From Rickettsiales bacterium (lineage in GTDB: Bacteria > Pseudomonadota > Alphaproteobacteria > Rickettsiales > JABIRX01), in NCBI GenBank assembly GCA_016778805.1, contig JADHOX010000009.1:1-39253 (forward strand): DNA of 39,253 bases. The letters run 5' to 3'. Positions within the stretch are counted from its first letter, which is position 1; each line of letters opens with the position of its first letter. The notes beneath the pieces were generated by a model. The model did not search any database. It had not been told where the DNA came from and was given only the letters and a program-made list of their open reading frames with translations. Position numbers and translations under genes: made by a program. This document shows positions 26,062 to 35,399 of this stretch, piece by piece.

Positions 26062-29000
26062 ATGGAAAAAATTACTAAATTCGCATTAGAATATAATCGC
26101 GTAACTATATTAGTTCTGATTTTTGGTATTTTTTTAGGTTTGTGGGCAGCATATAAAATGCCAAGACAAGAAGATCCTACAGTAACTATCAGAGTTGCAC
26201 AAATAAATGCCTATTTCCCTGGCATGAATACAGAATTAATGGAAGATCTTATCAGCAAACCAATTGAACGAAAATTACGAGAGATTCCTGAAATTGAAGA
26301 TATTAACACTACAGTAAATACTGGCCATGTTTTGATTCAACCTAAGTTATATGATCGTTATTTTGACTTAGATCCAATTTGGCAAGATCTTAGAAATAAA
26401 ATGGAAGAAATCCAAAAAGAGCTTCCTGTAGGGACCCAAGGCCCATTTGTCAATGATGATTTTGGAAGAGTTGCAGTTGCAACAGTAGCAATTTACAGCG
26501 ATGAATATTCAATTAAAACATTATTTGATACCGCACAAAAAATTAAAGATAATTTAACAGATATTAAAGGTTTAAGTAAAATTGAACTATATGGTAAACA
26601 AGATGAACAAATATATCTTGAGTTTAATATTTCTAAATTAAGTAATTTAGGACTTACACCTGGAAATATTGTTAATAGCTTAACTAGTCAAAATATTATT
26701 AGCTCTTCGGGAAGCATTGATGTTAATGGCCGTAAGCTTCAATTAGAAGTATCTGGGAGATTTACAACTCTTGATGAAATCAAAAACCTTTCAATTACTA
26801 GCCCTAAAAATAATTTACCTATCTATTTACGAGATATTGTTGAGGTTAAAAGAGAATTTATTTCACCACCAGTAAGACCAATTTACTTTAATAACAAGCA
26901 ATCTATTCTTCTCAGCTTCTCAATGCTTGAACAATATAATATTGAAGCTTTTGGAAAAGAATTAACTGATCGCTTAGCAATTATTGAAACCCAGTTGCCT
27001 ATTGGTATGGGTTTAAATTACGCGACATATCAACCTGATTTGGTTACAAAATCAGTTAAAGATACGGTCATGAACCTAATCCAAACAGTTATTGTTGTGC
27101 TGATTGTTGTGATTATCTTTCTTGGTTTCAGAAATGGTATAATTGTTGGGATGATCGTACCAATAACTATTATGTTTTCATTAGTCATAATGGAAATATT
27201 TGCGATTGATTTACAGAATATGTCAATAGCGGCAATTATTATTGCCTTAGGACTTTTAGTTGATGATGGAATTATCATTACTGAAGATATTGCCACAAAA
27301 ACTAAAGCAGGGATGAAAATAAAAAAAGCTTCGATCGAATCTGTTAAAGATCTAGCATACCCATCATTAATATCTTCGCTAACAACAATGCTAGCATTTT
27401 TACCTCTGGCGATGTCTGAAAATGTTACTGGTGAATATTTAAGTTCATTAAGCTACGTTATTGTAATTGCATTATTTGTTTCGTGGTTTTTATCAATATA
27501 TGCAGTTCCAATGCTATGTACTTATTGCATAAAAACTAATAATAAGACATCAAAACTTGATATCGCAGACATCTTTACAAATAAATTAAAATCAAGCTAT
27601 TGCGCGACATTAGAAAATTTACTTAAATTTCCCAAAATGTTTTTAGCTGTAATGCTAATATTTCTTATTCTTGCAGGTTATAGCTTGCAATTTATACCAA
27701 AACAAATGCTACCATATTCTGATAGAAATCAATTTTTGATTTATATTGACCTTCCTGCTGGAAGCAATGTCGAGTCAACTCAGGAATCTACTCAAATATT
27801 AACTCAATGGCTTGCAAATTCGGATCTTAACCCAGAAATAGAGAGTAATATTGCCTATATTGGTTTTGGTGGACCGCGATTTGTATTATCATTATCGCCA
27901 CCTGATGCAAAAGATAATGTAGCATTTGTCATTGTTAATACCAAAACAAGCGAACAAGTTAAAACATTAATTGATAGGACCAATATATTCATTAATGATA
28001 ATATGCCAAATGTTAGCGCAAGAGCAAAACAAATGTGGATGGGTGGACAAGAAATTGGTCTCCTAGAATATAGAGTTACTGGTCAAGATAGTTCGATTTT
28101 ATACAATATCGCAAGACAAATTGAAGAAGTTATTAAAACATATCCTGGGGCAATTGGCATTGTAAATGATTGGCAAAATCCAATTTCAACATTTCAAATT
28201 ATAATCGACCAAGATCGAGCTCAGAGAGCAAATGTAAGTAGTAAATCAGTTGCTGACTCGTTAAATGCTTATCTAGACGGTCACAATGTTGGTAATTATT
28301 ATGATGAAGATAATGCAATACCGATTATTTTCCGTGGTGATGATGCAAGAAATAATCTTAGCGCTGTTCGTACAATTCCAATTTTCACTAATGATGGTAA
28401 AACAGTTCCATTAAATCAAATTGCTGATTTTAAGGCCAATGTGAATTTAAGTTTAATGAAAAGACGAAATCAGGAACGTAATATTACAGTTTCTGTCAAG
28501 CATGACAGTTTGCAAGCAACTGAATTTCATAAAATTTTACTTCCTAAAATTGCTGAGATTAATTTACCTAAAGGCTACGAAATAAGCTTTGGAGGGGAAT
28601 TAGAAAGTTCACAAAATGCTAACTCAGCACTATTTGCAAATCTTCCATATGCAATTATTGGAATGGCAATTTTAATAGTGTTACAATTTAATTCATTTAG
28701 ACGAACTGCTATTATTTTATTAACAATTCCATTAGTTTTGATCGGAACAGTATTAGGGTTATGGCTTGGTAAAGCTTTTTTTAGTTTTACCGCAATTCTT
28801 GGAATGTTTAGTTTAGCTGGAATAGTAATAAATAATGGTATTATTTTAATTGATAAAGCAGACATTGATTATAAATCATGTAATAATTATAAAACTGCTA
28901 TATCTAACGCTTGTATAGCAAGATTAAGACCTATTTTAATAACAACTCTGACAACAATTATTGGCTTAATTCCAATGACCTTATTTGGCGGTGCGATGTG

Positions 29001-29115
29001 GTACCCAATGGCAGTTGTAATTATGTCAGGTCTATTTGTTGGTACCGTTTTAACTTTAGGTGTAGTGCCGATCTTATATGTTTTATTTAATGCAAAAAAT
29101 AAGCCAAATGAATAA
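26062..29115 (+). CDS. RND efflux pump, inner-membrane permease
   Basis: This 1017-residue protein is full length for the AcrB/HAE1-like family: an N-terminal helix, two large periplasmic loops and two groups of membrane helices. The proton-relay acidic pair is present in LGLLVDDGIIITED, and PRQEDPTVTIRVAQINAYFP, LLVDDG and VINNGIILIDKAD are family hallmarks. It uses the proton gradient to drive substrates out through the partner channel. The substrate cannot be read from sequence; the HAE1-like type suggests drugs, bile-salt-like compounds or lipids over metals, despite the znuCB neighbours. It starts 3 nt after the adaptor stop and overlaps the next gene by 8 nt. Confidence 0.96.
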   Translation: MEKITKFALEYNRVTILVLIFGIFLGLWAAYKMPRQEDPTVTIRVAQINAYFPGMNTELMEDLISKPIERKLREIPEIEDINTTVNTGHVLIQPKLYDRYFDLDPIWQDLRNKMEEIQKELPVGTQGPFVNDDFGRVAVATVAIYSDEYSIKTLFDTAQKIKDNLTDIKGLSKIELYGKQDEQIYLEFNISKLSNLGLTPGNIVNSLTSQNIISSSGSIDVNGRKLQLEVSGRFTTLDEIKNLSITSPKNNLPIYLRDIVEVKREFISPPVRPIYFNNKQSILLSFSMLEQYNIEAFGKELTDRLAIIETQLPIGMGLNYATYQPDLVTKSVKDTVMNLIQTVIVVLIVVIIFLGFRNGIIVGMIVPITIMFSLVIMEIFAIDLQNMSIAAIIIALGLLVDDGIIITEDIATKTKAGMKIKKASIESVKDLAYPSLISSLTTMLAFLPLAMSENVTGEYLSSLSYVIVIALFVSWFLSIYAVPMLCTYCIKTNNKTSKLDIADIFTNKLKSSYCATLENLLKFPKMFLAVMLIFLILAGYSLQFIPKQMLPYSDRNQFLIYIDLPAGSNVESTQESTQILTQWLANSDLNPEIESNIAYIGFGGPRFVLSLSPPDAKDNVAFVIVNTKTSEQVKTLIDRTNIFINDNMPNVSARAKQMWMGGQEIGLLEYRVTGQDSSILYNIARQIEEVIKTYPGAIGIVNDWQNPISTFQIIIDQDRAQRANVSSKSVADSLNAYLDGHNVGNYYDEDNAIPIIFRGDDARNNLSAVRTIPIFTNDGKTVPLNQIADFKANVNLSLMKRRNQERNITVSVKHDSLQATEFHKILLPKIAEINLPKGYEISFGGELESSQNANSALFANLPYAIIGMAILIVLQFNSFRRTAIILLTIPLVLIGTVLGLWLGKAFFSFTAILGMFSLAGIVINNGIILIDKADIDYKSCNNYKTAISNACIARLRPILITTLTTIIGLIPMTLFGGAMWYPMAVVIMSGLFVGTVLTLGVVPILYVLFNAKNKPNE

Positions 29116-30505
29116 ATTAAAATTTTTTTTAATATTATCGTTATTAATTCTCTCAAATTGTAGTGATTACAAACAATTGAAAACTAATAAAGAGCCTGAT
29201 TTAATTATTGAGACACCAATTCCACAAGAATGGCAAAGCTCCAGTCAGATTAACCAAAATGTTAAAATAGCGGAAAATGGCTGGATTTCTGAATTTGACG
29301 ACCCAATTATAAAATATATTGCGGAAACAGTAATTGCCAATAATCAAGATCTAAAAGTTGCCGCTAATAATTTAAAAGCTGCAGAAGCAGCAGCTGAAAA
29401 AGCAGGAGCTGATTTAAATCCTTCAGCGAATTTAAATATTGGTAATCAACAACAAGGTAGTTTCGATAACTCAAATTCAAACTCTACAAACGCTGTTGCA
29501 GTTGATGTGGCCTGGGAAATAGATATATGGGGTAAATTATCAGCAGCTTCAGCTCAAGCAGAAAGTGATTATCAAGCAAGCAAGGCAGAATTCAACTATG
29601 CACAAGAATCGCTTATAGCCCAAGCTATTAAGGCATATTTATTAGCGATAGAAGCTCAACAACAAAAAGACATTTCGTTAGCAACTCAAAAATCTTATGA
29701 AAAAGAATTAAAAATTTCAAAAGGCTTCTTTGAGGCTGGCGCAAAAACATCCCAAGATGTGGCTATAAGCGAGGCTAACCTTGCACTTGCAGCAGATAAT
29801 TTAATTAGGATAGAAAATGGTTATTTCGAATCAATCAGAAGCCTTGAACTACTGCTTGGAGAATATCCTGCAGGTAAGTTTAAAATTCCATCAAGATTGC
29901 CGAAAACACCAGAAAATATTGCAACCGGAATTCCCTCAAATATTCTAGAAAACAGACCTGATCTAATGGCCGCAGAAGCAAAGGTTGCAAGCGCTTTTAA
30001 CGCGACAACAATTGCCAAAGCTGCAAAACTACCAACAATTGCTTTAACATCAAATTTAGGTGGTACTAGTGATGATTTGAATAATTTAGCCGACCCTAGG
30101 AATTTATTTTGGAATTTTGCTGGCAATATAATAACACCTCTATTTGATAGTGGGAAACTTCAAAATAATGTTGAGATTGCTGACAGCCAACAAAAAGCTG
30201 CAATTGCAGAATATCAATCAGCAGCATTAAATGCATTTAATGATGTGGAAACTGCTTTAAATAACGAAAAGACTATTCGACAAAGCATAAATCTTCTTAA
30301 AACCAATTATGAACAGTCAAAAATTGCATATAATATAGAAAATAGTAAATTCATTCAGGGTAGCGGGAGTATATTTAATGTAAATCAACTAAACCGAGCT
30401 ATGATACTTGCTGAAAGTGAATTAGTAAAAGCTAAAAGAGAGTTACTAACACAAAGGATAAATTTATATTTAGCCCTTGGGATTCCAGCATTTAAAGGCG
30501 AATAA
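29108..30505 (+). CDS. NodT-family outer-membrane efflux channel lipoprotein
   Basis: This ~465-residue protein has a type II signal peptide (MNKLKFFLILSLLILSNC), then the duplicated TolC-like helical core of outer-membrane factors. Typical segments are AVDVAWEIDIWGKLSAASAQ, GAKTSQDVAISEANL and IPSNILENRPDLMAAEAKVA. It completes the tripartite efflux system. The ATG at 29108 overlaps the pump gene's stop; the longer frame from 29078 would put 10 residues before the signal peptide and is less likely. Confidence 0.94.
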   Translation: MNKLKFFLILSLLILSNCSDYKQLKTNKEPDLIIETPIPQEWQSSSQINQNVKIAENGWISEFDDPIIKYIAETVIANNQDLKVAANNLKAAEAAAEKAGADLNPSANLNIGNQQQGSFDNSNSNSTNAVAVDVAWEIDIWGKLSAASAQAESDYQASKAEFNYAQESLIAQAIKAYLLAIEAQQQKDISLATQKSYEKELKISKGFFEAGAKTSQDVAISEANLALAADNLIRIENGYFESIRSLELLLGEYPAGKFKIPSRLPKTPENIATGIPSNILENRPDLMAAEAKVASAFNATTIAKAAKLPTIALTSNLGGTSDDLNNLADPRNLFWNFAGNIITPLFDSGKLQNNVEIADSQQKAAIAEYQSAALNAFNDVETALNNEKTIRQSINLLKTNYEQSKIAYNIENSKFIQGSGSIFNVNQLNRAMILAESELVKAKRELLTQRINLYLALGIPAFKGE

Positions 30506-30544
30506 ATATATTTGCTAACTAACATTAATTAAACTAAAAGGTTC

Positions 30545-30550
30545 TATAAT
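30545..30550 (+). promoter_or_regulatory. Candidate -10 element before pabB
   Basis: A perfect TATAAT lies 38 nt before the pabB ATG, in the 82-bp gap after the efflux operon. The matching -35 region is poor (acatta at 17-bp spacing), so this is a weak candidate. Confidence 0.3.
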
Positions 30551-30587
30551 CTCAATTTTATAAATTTTATTAATTATTATTCCCTTA

Positions 30588-31817
30588 ATGTTTAATAAAG
30601 AAACTGACTACTCAAACCAAGATTTAGTAAATCTTCTTTATTACCTGGATGACAATTACTCCGACTTTACAGTACTGCATTCGAACTATCAAACAAGTTA
30701 TAGTGGGGATAAAACTGTCTTAGCCTTTGGTTTGGTAAAAGAGTTATCATCATTATCTGCATTATCGCACCGAGTCAGAGCTAAGAATCAATTTAAACTT
30801 TTTGGTTATTTCACATATGAAGCCTTTAACAAGGCAAGTAACAATCAAATAAATCTTTTAAAATTCCAAGAATATAAGAATCATATAATCATTGATCATA
30901 AAAATAATAAGCTCAATTTCGTATTAGAAAATGATAGTATATTTAATCAAATAAATAATCATAAAGCCAAACCGAATCATAATAAAACTCAAATATGCTC
31001 AAGCCATTCATCAAATATGACTGATGAGGATTTTAAATCTTATGTTACCGAAATCAAAAAAGATATTAGCTATGGTGAGTATTATCAATTAAATTTAACC
31101 AGAAAGTTTTTTGGTAAAACAGCTAAAAATACTGATAAAATTGGTATTTTTCTTAATCTTACTCAAGAATTTCCAGCACCCTACTCAGCTTTAATTCGTC
31201 ATCAAGATAAATATATAATCTCATCATCACCTGAGAGGTTTATAAAAATAGAAAATAATAAGATTCAATCTAGACCGATCAAAGGAACATTAGCAAAAAC
31301 AAAATCTTCCAATAAAGAGCTTCTTTACAATAGCATTAAAGATCGAGCTGAGAACTTAATGATTATTGATTTAATGCGTAATGATTTGAGTCCATCATCA
31401 ATACTTGGTTCAGTAAAAACAGGGAAATTATTCGAAATTGATGAATTTGCTAATTTATACCATATGTCAACAAATGTAATGTCCAAAAAACTTGATAATA
31501 TTTCAAATATTGAAGTTATAAAAAATGCTTTCCCTCCTGCATCAATGACAGGCGCTCCCAAGAAAGCTGTCACAGATCGAATCCTTGAAATTGAAAAATT
31601 GCCAAGAGGCGTTTATTCAGGAGCTATTGGTTATTTTACAGATCAGGAATATTGTGATTTCAATGTTGTAATTAGAACCATAATTTTTGATAAAGACTCC
31701 TATGAATATCAGGTCGGTGGAGGTATAACATATGATTCAGATCCTGAATTAGAGCTTCAAGAAACAAATATTAAATCAGCAAAGATTAGAAAAGTATTAG
31801 GTATTAGTGATAATTAA
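30588..31817 (+). CDS. pabB: Aminodeoxychorismate synthase component I
   Basis: This 409-residue chorismate-utilising enzyme makes 4-amino-4-deoxychorismate for p-aminobenzoate and folate synthesis. The motif PIKGT (230-234), with Lys232, marks PabB; anthranilate synthase TrpE has PIAGT at this place. Other family stretches are YYQLNLTRKF, SSSPERFIKI, RAENLMIIDLMRNDLS, FPPASMTGAPKKAV and RGVYSGAIGYF. The N-terminal lobe is degenerate relative to E. coli, as in many short PabBs. The glutaminase partner (PabA) and lyase (PabC) are not nearby. It overlaps the convergent nlpD-like gene by 4 nt. Confidence 0.93.
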   Translation: MFNKETDYSNQDLVNLLYYLDDNYSDFTVLHSNYQTSYSGDKTVLAFGLVKELSSLSALSHRVRAKNQFKLFGYFTYEAFNKASNNQINLLKFQEYKNHIIIDHKNNKLNFVLENDSIFNQINNHKAKPNHNKTQICSSHSSNMTDEDFKSYVTEIKKDISYGEYYQLNLTRKFFGKTAKNTDKIGIFLNLTQEFPAPYSALIRHQDKYIISSSPERFIKIENNKIQSRPIKGTLAKTKSSNKELLYNSIKDRAENLMIIDLMRNDLSPSSILGSVKTGKLFEIDEFANLYHMSTNVMSKKLDNISNIEVIKNAFPPASMTGAPKKAVTDRILEIEKLPRGVYSGAIGYFTDQEYCDFNVVIRTIIFDKDSYEYQVGGGITYDSDPELELQETNIKSAKIRKVLGISDN

Positions 31818-32767
31818 AAATTCGCTAAATATTGTTTTGGATCAACCGCCTTACGGCCTTTACGCAAACTAAAATATAACTGAGGCCTATCAACATCTCC
31901 ACTTTGACCAACTGTTGCAATAACTTCACCTTGTTTAACCTGCTGGTTCTTAGTTATATAAACTTCATCATTATGCGCATAAGCTGATAACCAATTATTA
32001 TCATGCTTAATAACTATTAAATTGCCATATCCTTTTAATGCATTACCAACATAAACAATTTTTCCTGATGCTGATGCTTTTATCGGTTTACCTTTTTTAG
32101 CAGCAAAATTAATTCCATCATTTTTTACGCCATTGTTAATTGCTCCAAATTTAGCAATTACCTTACCTTGAACAGGGTAAATAAATTTTACATTCTTATT
32201 CTTATATGATTTCTTGTCATTTGTATTTGCATTTTTTACGGAAGCAGTAGCGGTTTTAACTGAATCAGTTTCTTTGACAATATTGTAAGGTAAAATTAAA
32301 ATCTGCCCTGGTCTAATTATGTATGGTTTAGCAAGGTTATTTATTGAAGAAATATCGTTACTACTTATACCATATTTATTGGCAATAATGGAAACATTCT
32401 CGCCATATTGAACGATATGAGTATTTCTATTTGAAGGGATTATTAATTTATCACCTGGATAGAGTTTATATGGTGGTTGCAAATTATTTGCTTCAATAAG
32501 ATTTCTTAATGGTATCTTATTTTTTTTAGCTATCAAAAATAATGAGTCTCCAGGTTTAACTTTAACGAAATTTTCAACTATTTTTTTAGGCTCAGCAATA
32601 ATGGGCTCTTGCTTATCTAGCTTTTTAGCTAATGGTTTTGCATAGATAGAATCATCTTTAATATTTTTGCCATAAAAATTATGACCTTTATAAACTATTT
32701 TGGCAGGTTCTTGCGAACAGCTAAGAACAAATAAAGCAAGAAAAATAGCTGAAAGAAATTTAAACAT
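31814..32767 (-). CDS. NlpD-like LysM/LytM lipoprotein with degenerate zinc site
   Basis: This 317-residue protein has a type II signal peptide (lipobox VLSC), two LysM peptidoglycan-binding domains (residues ~67-110, VKPGDSLFLIAKKNKI; and ~115-160, VQYGENVSIIANKYGI) and a C-terminal LytM/M23 domain. The LytM part closely follows E. coli NlpD (GKIVYVGNALKGYGNLIVIK, AYAHNDEVYI). The expected catalytic residues are altered: the H-x-x-x-D pair site reads NDGINF and the final HxH site reads PQLYFSL. It is therefore probably not a peptidase but an activator of cell-wall amidases at division, the role known for NlpD and EnvC. It is transcribed away from the tRNA. Confidence 0.92.
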   Translation of the reverse strand: MFKFLSAIFLALFVLSCSQEPAKIVYKGHNFYGKNIKDDSIYAKPLAKKLDKQEPIIAEPKKIVENFVKVKPGDSLFLIAKKNKIPLRNLIEANNLQPPYKLYPGDKLIIPSNRNTHIVQYGENVSIIANKYGISSNDISSINNLAKPYIIRPGQILILPYNIVKETDSVKTATASVKNANTNDKKSYKNKNVKFIYPVQGKVIAKFGAINNGVKNDGINFAAKKGKPIKASASGKIVYVGNALKGYGNLIVIKHDNNWLSAYAHNDEVYITKNQQVKQGEVIATVGQSGDVDRPQLYFSLRKGRKAVDPKQYLANF

Positions 32768-32857
32768 TTAATTATCAAAAACATAATCCGCAGCTATTTA
32801 TAGAAAACTCAATAAATTTAGCAATCCTTTTTAATCATATAAATTCTGTGTTAAACC

Positions 32858-32886
32858 TTGACTATATAAACTAATAAAGTTAATAA
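32858..32886 (+). promoter_or_regulatory. Candidate promoter of the initiator tRNA gene
   Basis: The -35 element TTGACT (32858-32863) and the -10 element TAATAA (32881-32886) are spaced by 17 bases. They lie about 30 nt before the tRNA, consistent with a short leader that is processed off. Confidence 0.5.
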
Positions 32887-32915
32887 TCGTCATTCTACTA
32901 ATATTAGAAAGTTAC

Positions 32916-32992
<77 letters not shown>

Positions 32993-33036
32993 AAACTCAG
33001 CTACAATTTCCTTTTTTTTTATAATATATGATAAGA

Positions 33037-33060
33037 CTTACTTTGAGGAGTAAGGTTTTA
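33037..33060 (+). terminator. Weak hairpin and T-rich tail after the tRNA
   Basis: Arms cttact and agtaag (6 bp) flank ttgagg and are followed by gtttta. A separate run of T at 33012-33020 lies nearer the tRNA, without a stem. Either could end the tRNA transcript. The remainder of 32993-33124 shows nothing else. Confidence 0.35.
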
Positions 33061-33124
33061 TTAAAGCGATATAGATATTTTCAATATGATCAGGTTCTTT
33101 TTAATATATTTGCCTTTTTAGGTT

Positions 33125-34159
33125 TTAAAAATTGTTTACTATGGAAATATCTTTTTTTTGAGTAAGAGTTAGAGGATCATCATATAATTCTGCAGAACTT
33201 AATGAGTATTTTTTTCCTAATCCATAATCTCTTGATGTTTGCCTTGTAATAATTTGAACGCCAGTCTCTGTTTCAATTTTATAATCATTGAATTCATTTA
33301 TTTTCACTTGCCCAAGAAAAAGGCTAATCAAAACAGCTTTGCCATATTGTTTTAATGGTATTTGGGAAACTTCTGTAATTTTAGATATGATTTCATTAAT
33401 TTCTTGAACCTCAATTAGATGCTCAAGATTTTCATATACATGATTGTAATCAATATAAGAAACATCTAGTCCAATTGAATTTTGAAATGTCTGGCAAAGG
33501 TCAATAACTCCCATGCCTGAAACAGCAATTCTAGGCGGAATATATCTATTTAGCATTCCTTTAGCTAGATGAAATTCAAGCAAACCAATAGCAGAAGTAT
33601 ATTGTAAATTATTTTTTAATAATGCCTCAATAAGATAGTCTGTTTCTGAACAATCTTGAAGATTAATTACCTTTGAACCTTTTGGCAGGAATGGCACATA
33701 TGTTGTAGCAAGAAAGGATTTATTAATTGATAATATAATATCAATTGGTGAATTATCCAAAGCCTCTCGAAAATATTTAAACACATTTGAAAGAGTCATT
33801 CTAGAATTATTGGAATCAATAATTGAGGTTTTTATTTCATATCCTAATTTAGAATTTATAAATTCAGGATATAATTCATATAGGAATAAAGTTACGTTAT
33901 TACCAATAGCTTTATGATCTAAAATTAGCTTTTCAATATCATTAATCTTGATTGGAGTTGATGGTTTATGCAATCTTGATATTTCGACATTACTAATTCT
34001 TTTTAGCGCATCTTCAAATCTAAGATCAACAACTCCTACATCACCTGATGCTGCAAAGATAGTATGTGAATTCCATTTATTATTTGATGAATATGATTGT
34101 TTCAAAGAATAAAATGGATTTATATGCTTTTTGGGGAGGAATCTCAAAAAATTTCGCAT
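33125..34159 (-). CDS. Unknown 344-residue protein with caspase/CHAT-like pattern lacking a catalytic dyad
   Basis: I do not recognise this protein. The first 39 residues contain several Arg, Lys and His and no acidic residue (MRNFLRFLPKKHINPFYSLK), unlike a normal secretion signal and similar in composition to an organelle-targeting presequence. Residues ~85-185 alternate strands and helices (NNVTLFLYELYPEF, MTLSNVFKYFREAL, SPIDIILSINKSF, LPKGSKVINLQDCSETD) in an order that recalls caspase-like or CHAT domains. The expected His and Cys at the ends of the two key strands are not there. This is a pattern impression only. Residues ~215-344 are unassigned. It is transcribed divergently from the PEBP gene across 124 bp. 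Confidence 0.7.
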   Translation of the reverse strand: MRNFLRFLPKKHINPFYSLKQSYSSNNKWNSHTIFAASGDVGVVDLRFEDALKRISNVEISRLHKPSTPIKINDIEKLILDHKAIGNNVTLFLYELYPEFINSKLGYEIKTSIIDSNNSRMTLSNVFKYFREALDNSPIDIILSINKSFLATTYVPFLPKGSKVINLQDCSETDYLIEALLKNNLQYTSAIGLLEFHLAKGMLNRYIPPRIAVSGMGVIDLCQTFQNSIGLDVSYIDYNHVYENLEHLIEVQEINEIISKITEVSQIPLKQYGKAVLISLFLGQVKINEFNDYKIETETGVQIITRQTSRDYGLGKKYSLSSAELYDDPLTLTQKKDISIVNNF

Positions 34160-34283
34160 AAAAAAATATCAAAAAATACCCAGTTAATAAGTAATATATC
34201 GCTAAATAACAACATAAAAATGATCTAAAAATATATTGTAAATTTTTAACTTTAGAGTACGAAATTATCATTTTTAGTTAATT

Positions 34284-34826
34284 ATGATGTTCAAATATCT
34301 TTCTATTTTATTTCTTATTACTATTGGATTCGCATCAAATATACATGCAATTGAGTTATCTAGCAAGTCATTCAATAACAATGAGTATCTTACAAATAAG
34401 CATGTTTATAATAGTTTTGGCTGTAATGGCAAAAATATTTCACCAGAACTTCAGTGGAAAAATGCTCCAAAGGAAACTAAGAGTTTTGCAATTACAGCTT
34501 ATGACCCTGATGCTCCTACCGGAAGTGGTTGGTGGCATTGGTTAGTATTTAATATTCCAACCGATATTAATAACTTAAAGGAAGGTATTAAAATTGACGA
34601 ATTGCCAAAATCTGTCATTTTGAGTAGAACTGATTTCGGCAAAATCGGCTATGGCGGACCTTGCCCACCAAAAGGACATGGCAAACACAGATATATATTT
34701 ACTGTTTTTGCATTAGATGTAGAAGCTCTACCTCTAGATAAAAATGTAACAGCTGCAACTGTTGGCTTTTATCTTAACAATCATGTAATTGAGAAAGATT
34801 CAATTGTCGGATATTATAAACGCTAA
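34284..34826 (+). CDS. PEBP family protein (YbhB/YbcL type), exported
   Basis: This 180-residue protein has a signal peptide (MMFKYLSILFLITIGFASNI, probable cleavage near IHA). It carries the phosphatidylethanolamine-binding-protein motifs: ISPELQWKNAPKETKSFAI, YDPDAPTGSGWWHWLVFNIP and GPCPPKGHGKHRYIFTVFAL. Bacterial PEBPs bind small anionic ligands and their physiological role is mostly unknown; eukaryotic relatives inhibit Raf kinase. Two ATGs in tandem are possible starts. The next gene begins 12 nt downstream, so they are probably co-transcribed. Confidence 0.95.
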   Translation: MMFKYLSILFLITIGFASNIHAIELSSKSFNNNEYLTNKHVYNSFGCNGKNISPELQWKNAPKETKSFAITAYDPDAPTGSGWWHWLVFNIPTDINNLKEGIKIDELPKSVILSRTDFGKIGYGGPCPPKGHGKHRYIFTVFALDVEALPLDKNVTAATVGFYLNNHVIEKDSIVGYYKR

Positions 34827-34838
34827 ATATTCTTAAAT

Positions 34839-35399
34839 ATGGCTCTTACTTATTCTTCTATGCTTGAACTTGGTTCGCAAATACCAAAATTCAAACTTCT
34901 TAATACCATTAATCAAGAAATTTTCATATCTGATCAGCTTTCAAATGGTAAAGTAAGTCTGATAATGTTCATTTGTAATCACTGCCCATTTGTAATTCAT
35001 TATCATGAAAAATTAGTTGAAATAATAACAGAATTTCAAGACCAAATTAATATTATCGCAATAAGTTCAAATGATATAAACCAATATCCTCAAGACGCGC
35101 CTGAAAATATGCAGAAATTATGGAGTAGATTAGGTCTTCAATGCCCATATCTTTTTGATGAAACACAAGCAATAGCTAAAGCTTTCAAAGCAGAATGCAC
35201 TCCCGAATTTTATCTTTTTAACAAGGACCAAAAACTCTTTTACCGTGGTAGATTTGACAGTTCAACCCCAGGTAGCCAAATTAAAGTTACAGGATCTGAT
35301 TTGCAAAATGCTATAATTAAAATAATGAATAATGATAACCCTCCAGAAGGACAAATGCCTTCAATGGGTTGTAATATAAAATGGAAAATCTCGAATTAA
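34839..35399 (+). CDS. Thioredoxin-like/peroxiredoxin-like protein
   Basis: This 186-residue thioredoxin-fold protein has a CxxC motif at C46-N-H-C49 in MFICNHCPFVIHYH. This and IAISSNDINQYPQDAPENMQ and ECTPEFYLFNKDQKLFYRGR match the peroxiredoxin-like group of AhpC/TSA-related thioredoxin proteins. It is likely a cytoplasmic thiol-disulfide protein, since no signal peptide is seen, although the PEBP upstream is exported. Its exact substrate is unknown. Its stop at 35397-35399 abuts the dnaX stop on the opposite strand. Confidence 0.93.
   Translation: MALTYSSMLELGSQIPKFKLLNTINQEIFISDQLSNGKVSLIMFICNHCPFVIHYHEKLVEIITEFQDQINIIAISSNDINQYPQDAPENMQKLWSRLGLQCPYLFDETQAIAKAFKAECTPEFYLFNKDQKLFYRGRFDSSTPGSQIKVTGSDLQNAIIKIMNNDNPPEGQMPSMGCNIKWKISN

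Noticed and set aside
27030-29156. Several minus-strand open frames of 88-96 residues inside the RND pump gene
   Set aside because: They are rich in Ile/Ser/Thr as expected from antisense of membrane helices and overlap a clearly conserved gene.
34080-34271. 63-residue minus-strand frame upstream of the 344-residue protein
   Set aside because: It overlaps the start of that gene in another frame, has no start signal and no recognisable sequence.
34324-34545. 73-residue plus-strand frame inside the PEBP gene
   Set aside because: Out of frame with an unmistakable PEBP coding sequence; no independent support.
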